A stretch of DNA of 64,000 bases, from contig CAUEEP010000727.1 of the NCBI GenBank assembly GCA_958450365.1, forward strand, positions 1,989,501 through 2,053,500. Direction: 5' to 3'. The notes under the pieces are model-generated. The model did no database searches. It had not been told where the DNA came from and saw only the letters and a list, made by a program, of their open reading frames with translations. Positions within the stretch are counted from its first letter, which is position 1; each line of letters begins with the position of its first letter. Origin of the DNA: Mesorhabditis belari. Lineage: Eukaryota > Nematoda > Chromadorea > Rhabditida > Rhabditidae. Position numbers and translations under genes: made by a program. This document shows positions 45,534-61,193 of this stretch, in pieces.

Positions 45534-47842
45534 ATGTCTAGAGGAGCACCAAAGAAATCCAAGGAGAGCCGGCTTGAAAGACCGAAGAATCTTTTGGACG
45601 CGGTGAGTTGCTAGTTTTTGGTACTTTGAAGTAGGAATAGAAGTGAATTTAAGCTGAAAGCTTTAATCTTTGGTAAGGCTCTAGTTTCAGGGGATATTAG
45701 AAAAAATTCTTTGAGAAATTTTTTGTTTCTGACGCTTTTTTCTGGGCATTTCGCGTCCCTTTCTTTGTTCTGGTACGAAAGGTTAGTGGCGCATTTGCTT
45801 CGTCTGCTAACGCCTGAAGGTAGCGGACTTTTGTGTGTGGAGGCTTACCTCCATTCCAAGCCACTAGCGACCGATGCTTTCTAGGATGCTGCAGTCAAGT
45901 CACACGGTCACCTTCAGCAAGGTTAGGATGCGGAGTCATAGCCTAGGCAATTAGGAGGCACATAAAAGGAAGGAGTAGCAAAGATGGAGGTACGAAATGA
46001 GCTTTTTGAGGGCAGAATGGCTTACTCTTTGTCATTGGCTGCATGTTCAACCGGTAGAAACGAAAAAAATTTTTGTTAATCTTTTCTGAAATGTCGAGAT
46101 TCAAAATCAGCATGCCTGAAAACCCCAGAAAAACATCATTTAGGGTCGGTTGGCTGGGGCAGGGGCAAACTAAAGTCTAGTCTCTAGCCTATTCTTTATA
46201 TTAATTCGTTCTGAAATTTGAACTATTCACTTGTACGTTGTGTTTAATTTTACGAAAAAGGAGTATTTTAAAATTTGAAGCACGATAAGCTGCTTTGTTT
46301 GTTAGGATAAGCTAATTTTATACTTGCAACTAGTAGCTTATAATCTCTTGTTTAGTAATTTTATTATTTTAGGTACGGATGCCGGGATGGGAGAAGCAAC
46401 TCTACAGAAGGCAACCATTCAACGACACTTATTCGGGCGGTGACGAGTGCTTTTTGAACGAGTTGCGCAAAAATGGTAATGTTTTTTGTAAATCTTTGTC
46501 TTCTTACCTACTTTGTTTAGTTTCCGTCGTCAAATATTCCTGGTGCTCGGCGGTTCTTGGTGCTTTTCATCTAACAACTCATCTTAATGTCGTTTTACTC
46601 TACTTTGTTTTATTCGAGGCAATCTACAACGAAAATATGCACTTTGATACATTGTTATGGTAAAGTTTTGAACATTTTAACAAGGTCTATATTTATATCT
46701 CAGGAGTTATGTCGGTATCACCGTTTCTTGTTATTTATTCTACAATAGCGTACTCCGACCAAAAGACGAGATGCGAAAAAAATGGGAAGAGCTGAGGGAT
46801 TTCTTGACGCTTTTCGTTTTTGGATATGCTCTCACGCCGATTATCAGGTTTATTTACTAAAACAATGGAATTGTTGCAAATTGAAGATTTAAGAACCCTT
46901 ACCACAACGATTAGCACGGACACGATTTACGCGTTAGCCATCATATTCGCCTTGGTCAGCTGCATATTTCACGATTACGGCATTCGAGCACCAATGTATG
47001 TTGTTTAAAACTTTGGATTCTTAGGTGAAAACGTTAAAACTTATAGGAATTTTAATTTAAAAACGTTCTAATTGTTAGAATTCAGATGTTTGAATGGTAG
47101 AGCCAAGCTTTAAACGTTAACAACACAAGGACCTCCGTTTATAAACCTCATTTAGTGTCTCAACTCCAGTGAGTGTTTCGTGTGGTTTATGCTCATCGGT
47201 GCTGTTGATTTCCCGGCTGAAAGACTCATCGTCGGCTTTCCTTTTGCTCGCCATCTCGTTCTCCCAACACTCGCTGTCGCCAATCTTTCAAAACGCGCTG
47301 ATGAACAAGTATTCTCGAATGCAAGCTTTACTCGGTCTCATCTTGTCAGGTACTTTTGCAGACTCAAGTTATGCTAAATTCTAGTTTTCAGGCCTTTCTT
47401 GTGTCACTTTGTGGGAGATGAATGCTGTACTTTCAATCATTTGGGCGATTGTCGTTATTTTTGTTGTCGTCATTTGCCCTTTGCTTCTGATAAGACTGCA
47501 GGTTTGTTTTTAAATTTGCTGGATTTTAGGTATAATTAAAATATCCAAAAATGTCTTTTATTAGAAAGATAATGTTATCAATAATACCAACGATTTCGTC
47601 AAGTTGATTAATCAAATTCATAATTGTTATAGTAAAGAGATTTTTAAAGCAAGTACTAATCAGTGCAGGTTGAAATTCAGTTTAAATTCTTATGAAAAGA
47701 TTAATTATCAATTAGTTTATCGATAAATATGCGTACTAATATTTATGAACTCTATATAATGTTTTAGCATCGCAAAAGCACGATTCACGGTCCATGGGAT
47801 GAAGCTGTGCCGGCTCGGAGTGCTTCCGATCTCCTCAAATGA
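45534..47842 (+). CDS. PIGC: PIG-C / Gpi2, subunit of GPI-GlcNAc transferase
   Basis: A multi-span ER membrane subunit of the complex that adds N-acetylglucosamine to phosphatidylinositol, the first step of GPI-anchor synthesis. Exon 1 (45534-45602) MSRGAPKKSKESRLERPKN joins after a 770-bp intron to GWEKQLYRRQPFNDTYSGGD and FLNELRKN, the family N-terminus. YVGITVSCYLF, TLFVFGYALTPIIR and TTTISTDTIYALAIIFALVS follow. The near-terminal IHGPWDEA signature is in the last exon (47768-47842). Stop is TGA 47840-47842. The ATG at 45530 is out of frame and stops at once, which decides the start. Confidence 0.93.
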
Positions 47843-48679
47843 TGCCATTCGTCGACTTTCACTTAAACTCAACTCTCTTCTTGTTTCGGGTATTTTTTCT
47901 CATTTATCATTCATCTCTATGAGTTCTTTCTTTTTTTGGCATTGGAAGTAGATAGCTTTTTCTTTGTTCTGTGTCTTCGCTTAATCCTTTTATCCCTCAT
48001 GATCAAACTCTCTTCTTTTAGGCTTTAAGTCAGGGATGCTTGCGATCCAATTATTTTGCTCACTTCATTTTTTTTTTCTTTCTCCGGAAACATTTTTGCG
48101 TTGTTAAAGTTTTTCGAGTTATCCACTGTGAATAAAAATTTGCTATAGTAATAAATGAGTTAAAAATCGTGTTTTAAGCTTAAAAATTACTCAAAAATCA
48201 TCGAATGAGTTCAAAAAAATAGCAAAAAAAAGATTGATTTCATTTTTTACGGGTTCATTTATCTCTGCCACTCAATTTTCTCTTTTGATCTCATTTTTTT
48301 TAATTTTTTTTTTTCGTTGAGGACTCTTGCCTTGCCTTTTTCTTTTTTCCCAGGCTTTTCTCACCCTTCACCCCAATTTTGACCCTTTTTTTTGAGAAAT
48401 TCAAGCACACATCTGCTTTCTCTTTTCTTCGTAAATCCCATCTTTTTCGAAAGTCTCCAGGGATCAAAAGTGTTTGTGTTAATTGACAATTAAATCACAC
48501 AGCCTTCTAAAAAAAAATCCAAAGCAGGTGAAAATTTTTTTAAAATGTTTGCCATCCGTTTTCAAAATTACCGATCAATTCAAATTTCAGGGGGAAAAGA
48601 ATCCAATCTCTGCCCCGATTTCTGTGATTCATTTTCGATTTGAATGTTTGACGCAAGATGATATGCTAAACAAACGACA
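47843..48679. other. T-rich intergenic region
   Basis: 3' flank of PIG-C with long T runs, then the region upstream of the GPCR gene. A weak upstream ORF (48483-48686) overlaps the GPCR start and is not convincing. Confidence 0.5.
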
Positions 48680-50020
48680 ATGGTAGTCACGATCGCTCCC
48701 CATCTAAATCTATCGAATTGCTCGACGGAGGACACGAGTTGGCTGAAGGTCGTTTACGTCTTTGAGACGCTTCTCGGTTTTCTCTCGTTTCCCGTCTTCG
48801 CTGCTTTGCTCTTTCTGATGAGCTCGCGACGGTATGCCGCCAAGTATTCCTCACCGTTTTTCGTCATTTTTCGGTGGCAAGCGATTGCGGTGGGTTTTTG
48901 GGAAAAGATCAATTAGTGTGTTCCAATTAACGCAGTTTCTAAAAGGTGGACCATTTTGAAAAACTACCGTACTCTCTTCAAAAATCTCTATGAACTGAAC
49001 AAAAACCAAACCAATGTCTAGTAGCCAAAACCTTGTAAAAACCTCTTTTTCCAAATGCTAACCATTTTCAGGGTATCTTCTGTTTTTTCCACATTCATCT
49101 CTTCGTCGAATTCCCCACGCTGAACATTTTCTGTGATCGACTGTTGAAGTTTGGGGGAAAAGATTATCAAAGATACAAAAAAAATTTCAGCTCATTTCAC
49201 TCGTTCTCCTTTTACCTGACGCCACTCTACTTTTTGTCGTATTTCCTGCAACACTTGCACTTTTGCATCTCCACATTGATCAGCGTAAATCGTTTGAGTG
49301 TGATCACACTTGGGGCACGATATGTTGAGGTACGCCTTGAGACTACCGTAATCCCTGTATTACAGGATGCCTAAATTAGCATATCTTTAACAGGTCTGGA
49401 AATGGCTTCTCAACTACTCGTTGGCCGGTTGTTTTGGCACTTCCTTGCTTCTTTCATGGCCATTACTCTTCTCCGAGGTTGCCCTTTTGCCAATGCATCG
49501 TGGGCTCGGCTTTGCTTATAATAAGCGAATTGATTGGGTATGGGAAAATGAAAATAGCAAAAAAACCAAAGAGCTGTCAGTTATCAAACAGTCTTTCCAC
49601 GGCACTCCTTTGTTTCGTTTGTGCAATCATCAACCTTTTATCAACGATCGTCGTTTTGTGTCGCATTCGATCGTATCGCCGCTATTCGCATACAAATCTT
49701 CTATCGGTGAGCATCGTGTTGGCGTCGATCTCGGTGCTCTACTCGATTGATCAGGTTTGGGACCAAAAACAAATGAAAATCCGAGAAATATTTTTTAGGT
49801 TATGATCTATTACCTCTTGCACATGAAGGAGGATTTCTCGCAAAGTCAAAACGCGTTCGCTCGCTTCTATGATGCACGCTTTCTTGTGAACACTCTTGCC
49901 ACACTGTCTCCACTTTGGGCCTTGCTCATTCTCAGTCAACAAGTTCGATCGGATATCAGTGCTATTTTCAATCCAAATGTGAAAAGTCCACACAATCAAC
50001 CACTCATTAAGAATTTTTGA
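48680..50020 (+). CDS. Nematode serpentine chemoreceptor-like GPCR (Srg/Srv type)
   Basis: A seven-helix receptor-like protein. Exon 1 (48680-48889) carries a short polar N-terminus with an N-glycosylation site (NCS) and TM1 (ETLLGFLSFPVFAALLFLMS). Exon 2 (49072-49329) holds TM2 and TM3, ending ISTLISVNRLSVITLGARYV, the NR replacing DRY at the TM3 end, as in nematode Srg/Srv receptors. Later exons give VWKWLLNYSLAGCFG (TM4), LSTALLCFVCAIINLLSTIV (TM5), LLSVSIVLASISVLYSIDQ (TM6) and FLVNTLATLSPLWALLILSQ with QVRSDI (TM7 and tail). Stop is TGA 50018-50020. The exact receptor family is uncertain; ligand and cell type are unknown. Confidence 0.8.
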
Positions 50021-50190
50021 ATTTACTTCTTGAGCTTTTTTCTTTACTCCTGTGATACTCGCTTACCAGTCCAGTGCTTAAAACTATTAACATTTTTATC
50101 TATAATTTTACAACTTTACCACAATATTAACAAAAAAGCATAACCCGATTATCACAAAATGCAAACCCGTCAAATAAACAAAATCGTCGA

Positions 50191-53947
<3,757 letters not shown>

Positions 53948-54984
53948 TTCTAAAGCAAACAATAAACTTGTGTTATTTTGGAAGCTTCAATGGAAAGGAA
54001 AAGAAAACGTAGTTTAAATATGAGTCTTTACTTTGAGAATCACCACTGGGTGGTTGCTGTTTTCATGAATGAGGACTTTCGTAAATGTTCAACATCAGAA
54101 AAATCTCTGGGTTTCCAACTCTTTCCCGACCCTCCTTTGTCTATTTTCCACCCCTATTTTTCCTAGTGACGTTTCTTTTTTGTGCATTGGTAACTCCGAA
54201 ATGAAGATTTTAGCTGTAAGCAAAATGACTATTGCAAATGTATGACCTTACGCTTCAACTTGTTGAAATGAAGAAATGTTGTGCTCTGTGATAAAATACC
54301 ATTTATCACATGCAAACTTGTGTGCAGTTATTTGATCGAATACCTTTTAGAAATTTAGCAGGCAAAAGTTCCGGCCATTTCTTCCTTTTGCTATTTTTCT
54401 TTCGTCATTTTGTAAAGTTTTAGCGTGAATTTACAATTTTCTATGCTATAGTAGTTGGGGTTTTTTTTAATCGCCAAATGAGCTGATTTTTTGCACCCAG
54501 GGGTTTTTAACTATGCTGAATCGATTGATGATGATTTCACACAGCATTTCGCAACTTTAAAAAAATTTTGCAAGCAACACAATACAAAAAACCTAATCTA
54601 CTTATTCTGGGATGAAGTGGCCAAAAAGTACCAGTTTTCTTGAGTCAAGTCCTCGTTGGTAACTTGTTAAGATTTTGTTGTTGTTACTTTCGTTGCTATT
54701 TGTTATAAACTTTGTTAGAAGTCGCGAAATGTTGTGTGAAACCATCACCAATCGATTCGGCATATTCAAAAATCCCTGGGTGCAAAAAATCAGCTCATTT
54801 GGCGAAAATTTTTTTTTAGCTTTCCCCCGCCTCCCAACTACTATAGCCCCCAATTTTCAACCCAAACCGTCAATCAGAATACTTTTTAAACGCTAGAATT
54901 TGACAACATGACCTCTGCCTCAAGCTTAATGAGTTTTCTAGATCAACAGCTACTCTAATTCGGCTGAATAGCAAATCTTCAACG
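53948..54984. other. Divergent intergenic region
   Basis: Separates XPB (minus) from the p47-like gene (plus). It contains a 400-bp inverted-repeat element at 54446-54846. No gene is supported. Confidence 0.5.
54446..54846. mobile_element. Inverted-repeat element
   Basis: Terminal CTATAGTAGTTGGG and CCCAACTACTATAG enclose arms of about 110 bp that share CGCCAAATGAGCTGATTTTT and TGCACCCAGGG in inverse order. Confidence 0.85.
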
Positions 54985-57645
54985 ATGCCAAAGTGAGTGT
55001 GCGTTTTTATTGTTTTTCAAACTCTATTATAGTATTCGAACTTTGCACGACAACAAAGACGACGAGGGAAGTGGTTCGGAAAGTGAAGGCGAGAATAGGC
55101 GCCAAGGATTCTACGTTGGTGGCTCTGAGACCAGGTTAGTTATGTTTCTTCGTTATTCCATTTTTTCATGGTCTTTATTCTATTTGTCTTTAGTGGGCAA
55201 CAAGTTTTGGGCCCACCCGGTCGCGATAGAAGAGAAGGCGACTTCGCCCAAAACTTCTTTGATGCCGCACGACGTGCTGGAGCTGAGGCAGTCACGGGAG
55301 AAGCAGCACAACGTCGTGGAAATCAACCGCGGTATGATTTTTAATCAAATCAGTCTAAAAGTAATTACAAAGCAAAATGCCCAGAATTAATCTTTATTCG
55401 TACTGAACGGACAAATATCTACACGAGAGAAATTCGATTAAACAGTGGCACACCAAAGACGAGTGGCATGTACTCGTGCACGTTTAAAGAATCGACAATT
55501 CGTTTGTTAGTTGGGCAGGGTGGCGGCGGCTGGATGTTGGCCCTAAACAAAAAAGGATATAAAGCAACCGCGACTTTGTAATTCTCAAGAAAAACTCAAA
55601 AAGCATGCTTACTTGTACGCGAAAGGAACATCGGGATAGAAGCTATTGATGGGCTTTTCTTCTTCCCCAGCTAAATAGACACTATAGGAAGATTCTCCAG
55701 CACTCAACGCATACCTTTTCCTTTTGATCACTCCATTTTATCTTCTGGGTCTCTTCTTTCACCACAGCCGGCTCTAGAATCTAGAAAACAAATGTCAATG
55801 CAATGGCAAAGAACCCTACTTGATTGTCAAACTCTGTTGGAGTTTCCACATCAACACTGGGAATAGGACGAAGGCGTTTGTAGCCTTCATGCCTAAAAAG
55901 ATGATAGCTGGAAAAAACATGAAAAACAAAATTCCTTACTTGTCATTTCTGCGCTGCATGTGTTCATCACTAAAGAGAGAAACGTTAATGTACCGTAAAT
56001 ACTGTATTAGAATGACACGATATTTACATGAAATAGATTTTTAAAATTTGTTTTGTTTGTTAAAATTGTGTTAAAATTGATGTTTTTGATAAAATATATG
56101 CTGAATGAAGTTCGTTTTTTGATGGATACTTTTTTGTGATCCGTAGTGGCCATTTCGAGTGAAAAATAAAACTACACCCTCTAATCGAATGACACCCGGA
56201 GAGGGGTATTGAAAAATAGAATGACATGTCATTCTTATACAGCATTTACGGTATTTTTATTAAATCAAACTTCTCGCTTACCGTTTTAAACTAACATATA
56301 CCCAAAAGGTAAAGGATTTTTTTAGGGTCCTCTTTCTTCACCTGTTCGCCTTTTTGCTTCATTTCTTTGCCCGATCTGGGCGTGTTTTCCTTCTTGCACT
56401 TCCTTTTCTTTGATGATCCAGACGTATTACTGTTGTGCTCATCTAAAAATACTAAATTATTGCGGAACCTCGGTAGGAAAAATTGTTGACCATACAATCT
56501 TCATAAACATAAACGAGTCAACAACAAAATAAAATGTTAAATGATAGGAAATAATACCTTGATACCAGCGAGAATAAATGCTGATTTATTGTCCAGCTCA
56601 AAGCTGGACAGTAAAGATTTATAAAGCACCAATAAATGCAGAAGTGATAGAATTTATGCAAATTATCCAATTAATCAAATTTCTTTAGTGGTGCGCAGGT
56701 GGATGAAAATGCTGAGGAAGGACAGAACACGGTATTTTTTAGCTATTAACCAAGTTTAGTGTACTGTTTAGCGCGAAATTTGTTTGACTATGTGGGCGAA
56801 TGGATTTTCGGTTGAAGATGGTCCACTTCGTTCTTTTGATGATGCTGCAAATCAAGCCTTTTTGCAAGAGATCATGCGGGGGTTTGAAGACATTGAGTTT
56901 ATATTGATCTAGTGTATTTTAGCCACATCCCAATGGAACTCCGGCGTCAATATCCAACGGATCAACTTGAACTTCGCATGGAAAGAAAGCTAGAAGACTA
57001 CACGCCTCCAAAGCCTAAGCCATTTGGAGTTAGTGCTGGCTTCTCTTAAGACCTAAATAACGATTTTAGGGTTCTGGACATCGACTAGGTGCCGTTGTTC
57101 CTGAAGTCGTATCAACTTCTTCGGCAGCTACTACTTCAAGCTCTGCGACTTCAGAGCGTAAGTAGTTTTTATATTGGTGTTCAGCCAAGCTTATCACTTT
57201 AGCTTCTGAAGATTTGACAGCTAAGGCACAAGCCGAAGTTAAACTCGATGAGGGCGCTCCCATTACACAGGTTATTAGCTTCGCAAGCATTTTCGTGTTT
57301 TGAATCTTTACGATTTCATAAAATTTTATCTTTTTAGGTGCAAGCTCGAATGCCTTCAGGAAGTCGCCTGGTTGGCCGCTTCAACCATTCGCATATAGTT
57401 GCTGATGTTCGCAGCTTCCTGGTCAGGTATGTTTTCCTACTTCTTGAGCCATATAATAAGTCAATTCAGCGCTTCGCCAGACCTGGCCTTTGCACCATTT
57501 CGTTTAATGACTACTTTTCCCAATAAGGTTTGTTTTCTTTTTAAAATGCGTAATTATTATAGCTTAGGTTATCGAAGACGAATCTCAATCGCTGAAGGAT
57601 GCTGGTCTCATCAATGCCGTTGTCGTCGTCAAGCCTAATCTTTGA
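54985..57645 (+). CDS. p47/UBXN2-type p97 cofactor (SEP and UBX domains)
   Basis: An adaptor of the AAA ATPase p97/VCP in membrane fusion and protein extraction. Exons: MPN (54985-54992) joined to IRTLHDNKDDEGSGSESEGE; then GFYVGGSETSGQQVLGPPG, the p47 linker motif; RGAQVDENAEEGQNT; the SEP domain REICLTMWANGFSVEDGPLR through HIPMELRRQYP; and the UBX domain from TQVQARMPSGSRLVGRFNHS through TTFPNK (p97-binding loop) to DAGLINAVVVVKPNL. No UBA domain is seen at the N-terminus, as in p37/UBXN2A-B and nematode relatives. Stop is TGA 57643-57645. A 1.35-kb intron holds an antisense gene. NDUFA12 follows 216 bp downstream, probably in one operon. Confidence 0.92.
55419..56497 (-). CDS. Unrecognised gene nested antisense in p47 intron
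   Basis: Several minus-strand exons with proper donors and acceptors. One near 56450-56300 is Lys-rich (SSKKRKCKKENTPRSGKE); then DEHMQRRNDKHEGYKRLRPI and PSVDVETPTEFDNQ (about 55966-55823), ILEPAVVKEETQKIKWSDQK, AGEEEKPINSFYPDVPFAYK, and a last exon ending VFGVPLFNRISLV at TAG 55421-55419. A minus-strand AATAAA at about 55393-55398 follows the stop and supports transcription in this direction. The join between the KWSDQKEK exon and the AGEEEKP exon is off by one base under standard GT/AG rules, so the model has an error or the gene is damaged. The start is unsure. Function unknown. Confidence 0.6.
55991..56253. mobile_element. MITE in intron of nested gene
   Basis: Terminal repeats TACCGTAAATACTGTATTAG and its inverse from TGTCATTCTTATACAGCATT to TACGGTA; about 26 bp with two mismatches. 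Confidence 0.8.
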
Positions 57646-57860
57646 ATTAATGCATAAAGTTGGCTTTGTTAAATGCTACATTGATTGGTATCTTTTTCTT
57701 ATTCTATATTTATTTCTGGGTGATTTTTTTTGTTGAACTGTGATGCGTTCAATAAAGTATTTTAATTAATTTGCTTTTTTTTACTTATTGGGGATGCGAA
57801 AAACTCAATTAAATCTTTGAACTTACTTTTATTTTGCTTTACTTGATGAAACTCTTCTAG

Positions 57861-58588
57861 ATGTCGGGTTTAAAACATATGCTTGGCATCGATAAATTGG
57901 AGAAGGCGATCAAAGTGATAAAGGATGTTGGTGGTGTGAAGGCCGCGTTGAAACAACGATACTTGTGGGTTTCGATGGAACTTTCTTTGAAGATTATTGC
58001 TTTAGAATGGATCAAACGCGTGTTGGGAGTCTCGTCGGTCAAGACAAATTCGGCAACAAGTATTTCGAAGACAATAGCTTCTTTATGCCCAGAAATCGAT
58101 GGGTAATTTTATAGTATTTAAAAAATCCAAATTAGGTTTGCAGGTTGTCTTCCCCGAACGCGTATGGTTGGATTATGATGCCTCACAAGTTCCACCTGAA
58201 TGGTTAGAATTTGTTTTAAAAATATTGCCTAAATTTGAAATTATAGGCACCGTTGGCTGCATCATATTGGCGATGAAACTCCAACGGTAAAACCCCCTCA
58301 AAACGAGAAATGGGTGTTGGACCACCGTGAAAACGCATCGATCTACACGTAAGCTTTAAAAAGTATTGAAATTTAATTGAAATTTTTTGGCTATTGTCGA
58401 CTTAAGGGATAAGCCCAGAAAACTTATCGATTTTGGACTGACTGTGGTTGTAAAATAAAAAAAATAGACTGAACGTAAATTCTCTTTCAACGTTATGTTA
58501 TTTGTTTAGGAAGGAGAAGTATATTCCCTACTCAACGACCCGAACGAAAATTCAAGGCTGGGTTCCTGGTGAGAAAAAGTCTGAGTAA
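57861..58588 (+). CDS. NDUFA12: NDUFA12 (B17.2), complex I subunit
   Basis: An accessory subunit of mitochondrial NADH:ubiquinone oxidoreductase. The ATG at 57861 directly follows TTCTAG. Five exons encode MSGLKHMLGIDKLEKAIKVI, RVGSLVGQDKFGNKYFEDNS, WVVFPERVWLDYDASQVPPE, WHRWLHHIGDETPTVKPP and the last exon KYIPYSTTRTKIQGWVPGEK ending KSE. All are family hallmarks and the length of about 150 residues is normal. The start of the last exon and its acceptor are duplicated in the ACAD-like gene at 30724. The 216-bp gap from the p47-like gene and the immediate acceptor suggest the downstream position of an operon. Confidence 0.95.
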
Positions 58589-61000
58589 TGACCGTCGAAT
58601 CTCGACGTTGGCTTGCTCAAAAGTATTTACTAGTGTCCTGAAATGTAATTACATTAAATTTAGTGCATTGATTCTTTGTATTTTTGGGTATCGATGAATA
58701 TTGTTCTAATAAAGTATAGGTTGCACAATTTCAACAAAAACTATCCAGTGAAAATCAACTGATTTCGCAACGCTTTGCATCACTTTTTGTGAGATGCGTT
58801 TTTAAATGAGGAAGGGAAATCTGCCAAACAAATACCGAGATGATATTTTGTTTTTGCAACATAGAATCAGCAACAACGAAATGAAATGGATTGTTTATCT
58901 CATTTGTGTGCCTTGTTTTTGACAGAAAACCCCTTCCTTATCAGCGAAAAAATTTCATGAGCAGCTGTGTGCTGCCTTTAAAATGAGAGAAAGTCAATTC
59001 GATGCATGGTCCTCTCCAATCGTTGTTATTTTCCCCCCAATCGCACATTAATTCGATCGACCAATAGCTCTTCGGCGGAGGCCTGTGTGCCTTGGGAGTA
59101 CACACAATTCACGCAAAAACAGTCACGAGGGTTACAATTTGTGGAGATTTAGAGAAAAAGAGAAATTCCCTGCTGGGTTGTGCTTTGAATTGAATCCGAA
59201 AACTGTCAATATCGAACGAATTTTTTCAAAAATTTCAGTGCATGTCTAGAAAATCCTCGCGAAACAGTAAATGTTGTGAAATTTGCGTTTGCACTCAAAG
59301 TTGATATCAGTCTTGCCAATCAAACGTTTGAAAGTTGCCTTTGAAGCTTCTCTAAATAGCACATTTGTTGCTAAGTCTGTGCCTACAAGTGTATTTTTAT
59401 GGCAAACTTTACACAAAACTTATTAACAGCAAAAGCAATGCACCCAAAATCCTTCGCAAAAACGTAAACCGTTTTTGCAGGTTTCTATTTTAGTCCCGGA
59501 ATTTGTTGGAGAAATTTACGTTTCCCTAGGAAATACTGTTTTTCCCATACTCCTCCCCCACTCTATCGGCTTATTTTTGTATTTTTTCAGGTGGGGTTTG
59601 TTCGCGGAGAACACCCAAAGGAGCAAAAAAGGCTGCAACTGGCAATGAATGGGGAAGGGGATGGGTGGAGGTCAACAAGGGTTCGGGGGTCAGAGAGAGC
59701 TCTACTGCCTGAAGCTCTTCCAATGGCGATTGGCGATAACTTCAAAACTGATTATCAAAATGCATTAAAATGTTTCAAACTATTATAAAATGCATGGATC
59801 TAGAATTTGTCACTTTTTGATGATATTTGGACCATTTGGGTGATGCTTTACAGGGTGTCTCAAAAAAAGGCCCCTTTTCAAACCGAATTTTCGAAAAACT
59901 TGGTGGTGGAAAAGTGGCTATTGGTGGCACTCCTGGTGCCGAAACTCTTTTTTTCTTTAAGGCAATTTTTTCACTTTTTTTAAGAATTTTTGTTTTTTTG
60001 ACTCCCCTATAAACGAAAATTTTTCACCACCACCATGAGACTTTTGCCATAAAATTTAAACTTTCTACTTGACATCGTGGTGTCATATTAGAGTTAATAT
60101 GTAAACTAAGATTTTTAGTGTGTTTATTATGCCCCACGATGTCAAGTAGAAAGTTTTAATTTTATGGCAAAAGTCTTAAGCAAAAGGCAAAAGTCAAAAG
60201 ACAAAAGCAAAAGTCAAATTTTATGGCAAAAGTCTCATGGTGGTGGTGAAAAATTTTCGTGTATAGGGGAGTCAAGAAAACAAAAAAAAAATCTCAAAAA
60301 AAGTGAAAAAATTGCGTTAAAGAAAAAAAAACAGTTTTGGCACCAGGAGTGCCACCAATAGCCACTTAAAGTCTTTCTAAAATTCGGTTTGAAAAGGGGC
60401 CTTTTTTTTTGAGACACCCTGTATTCTTTGAGTATCGTGCTTGATGTCCCCCAGGAAAGCACTCGGTTCGTTGCCTTGGACGGGGTTGGGCAGGGCATCC
60501 CACCTGCAGTCTCCCCCTTTTCCCCGAACGGCGTAAACAAGTGCCGCCACAACGGTTTGCGTTGCGGATCTTTTCCCCCATTTATCGAAGCTCAAAATAG
60601 CCTATCTTTGGCTCTTTAGATTGGAATAGATTTTGATAGATAGTAAGCTCTAAGTACACTATGATCACAGTAAAGGGTTTACGGTTGCCAGAGAGATTCT
60701 CGTATTGTTCTACAAACAAATCCAGACATTTCTTGATCTATGCAGAGGTTTTGGCTTGCTTTGGAGATTCAGATCTGGATCATTCTAGAACTACTCGACA
60801 GTGACCTCTCAACGTGTGCCAAAGAGCCAAGGAAAACGCGGTGGTCAGCTATTTTTTGTGGTGGGTCAATGGATAAAACACGTGAAAGAACGGTTGTCAC
60901 GAGGGAGAAAAGGGAACTTTCGAGAAACAGAGTACGCTGATAGACACAGAGAGGGGCACGTGAGGGAGGTAAGGCTGGGGGTGGGGCGGCCGACCCCCTC
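58589..61000. other. Intergenic region, 2.4 kb
   Basis: 3' flank of NDUFA12 with AATAAAG near 58710, then unstructured DNA, a TA-flanked inverted-repeat element (59851-60421) and G-rich purine tracts near 60900-61000. The acceptor-like TTTTTTCAG at 59590 followed by open sequence could be a leader exon but nothing confirms it. Confidence 0.45.
59851..60421. mobile_element. Tc1/mariner-like non-autonomous element, 571 bp
   Basis: Terminal repeats CAGGGTGTCTCAAAAAAAGG extend over 40 bp, and most of the element pairs with itself, for example TTGGTGGCACTCCTGGTGCC and CTACTTGACATCGTGG with their inverses. TA is on both sides. No transposase remains. Confidence 0.85.
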
Positions 61001-61007
61001 CCCTGCA

Positions 61008-61015
61008 TATATAAA
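61008..61015 (+). promoter_or_regulatory. TATA box of small gene
   Basis: TATATAAA within a C-rich setting, about 90-110 bp upstream of a donor at 61118. The transcript would start near 61035-61040. Confidence 0.6.
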
Positions 61016-61193
61016 CCCATTCCCGCCCTTCTCCTTTAGAGCCACCCCACCATCCATCCATCGACGGTTCTATAAGACGAACAACAGCCATCATCATCTG
61101 GATTTTGTAGTACAAGGTGAGCTTTTTATTTCATTTTTTTGCTACCGTATCCTTGAATACTTTTATGATACTGCAATTCAATCTTGATTCCAG

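Noticed and set aside
56570..56632. Short hairpin with GTCCAGCTcaaAGCTGGAC as a microRNA precursor
   Set aside because: Only about nine paired bases around a 3-nt loop, too short for a microRNA precursor.
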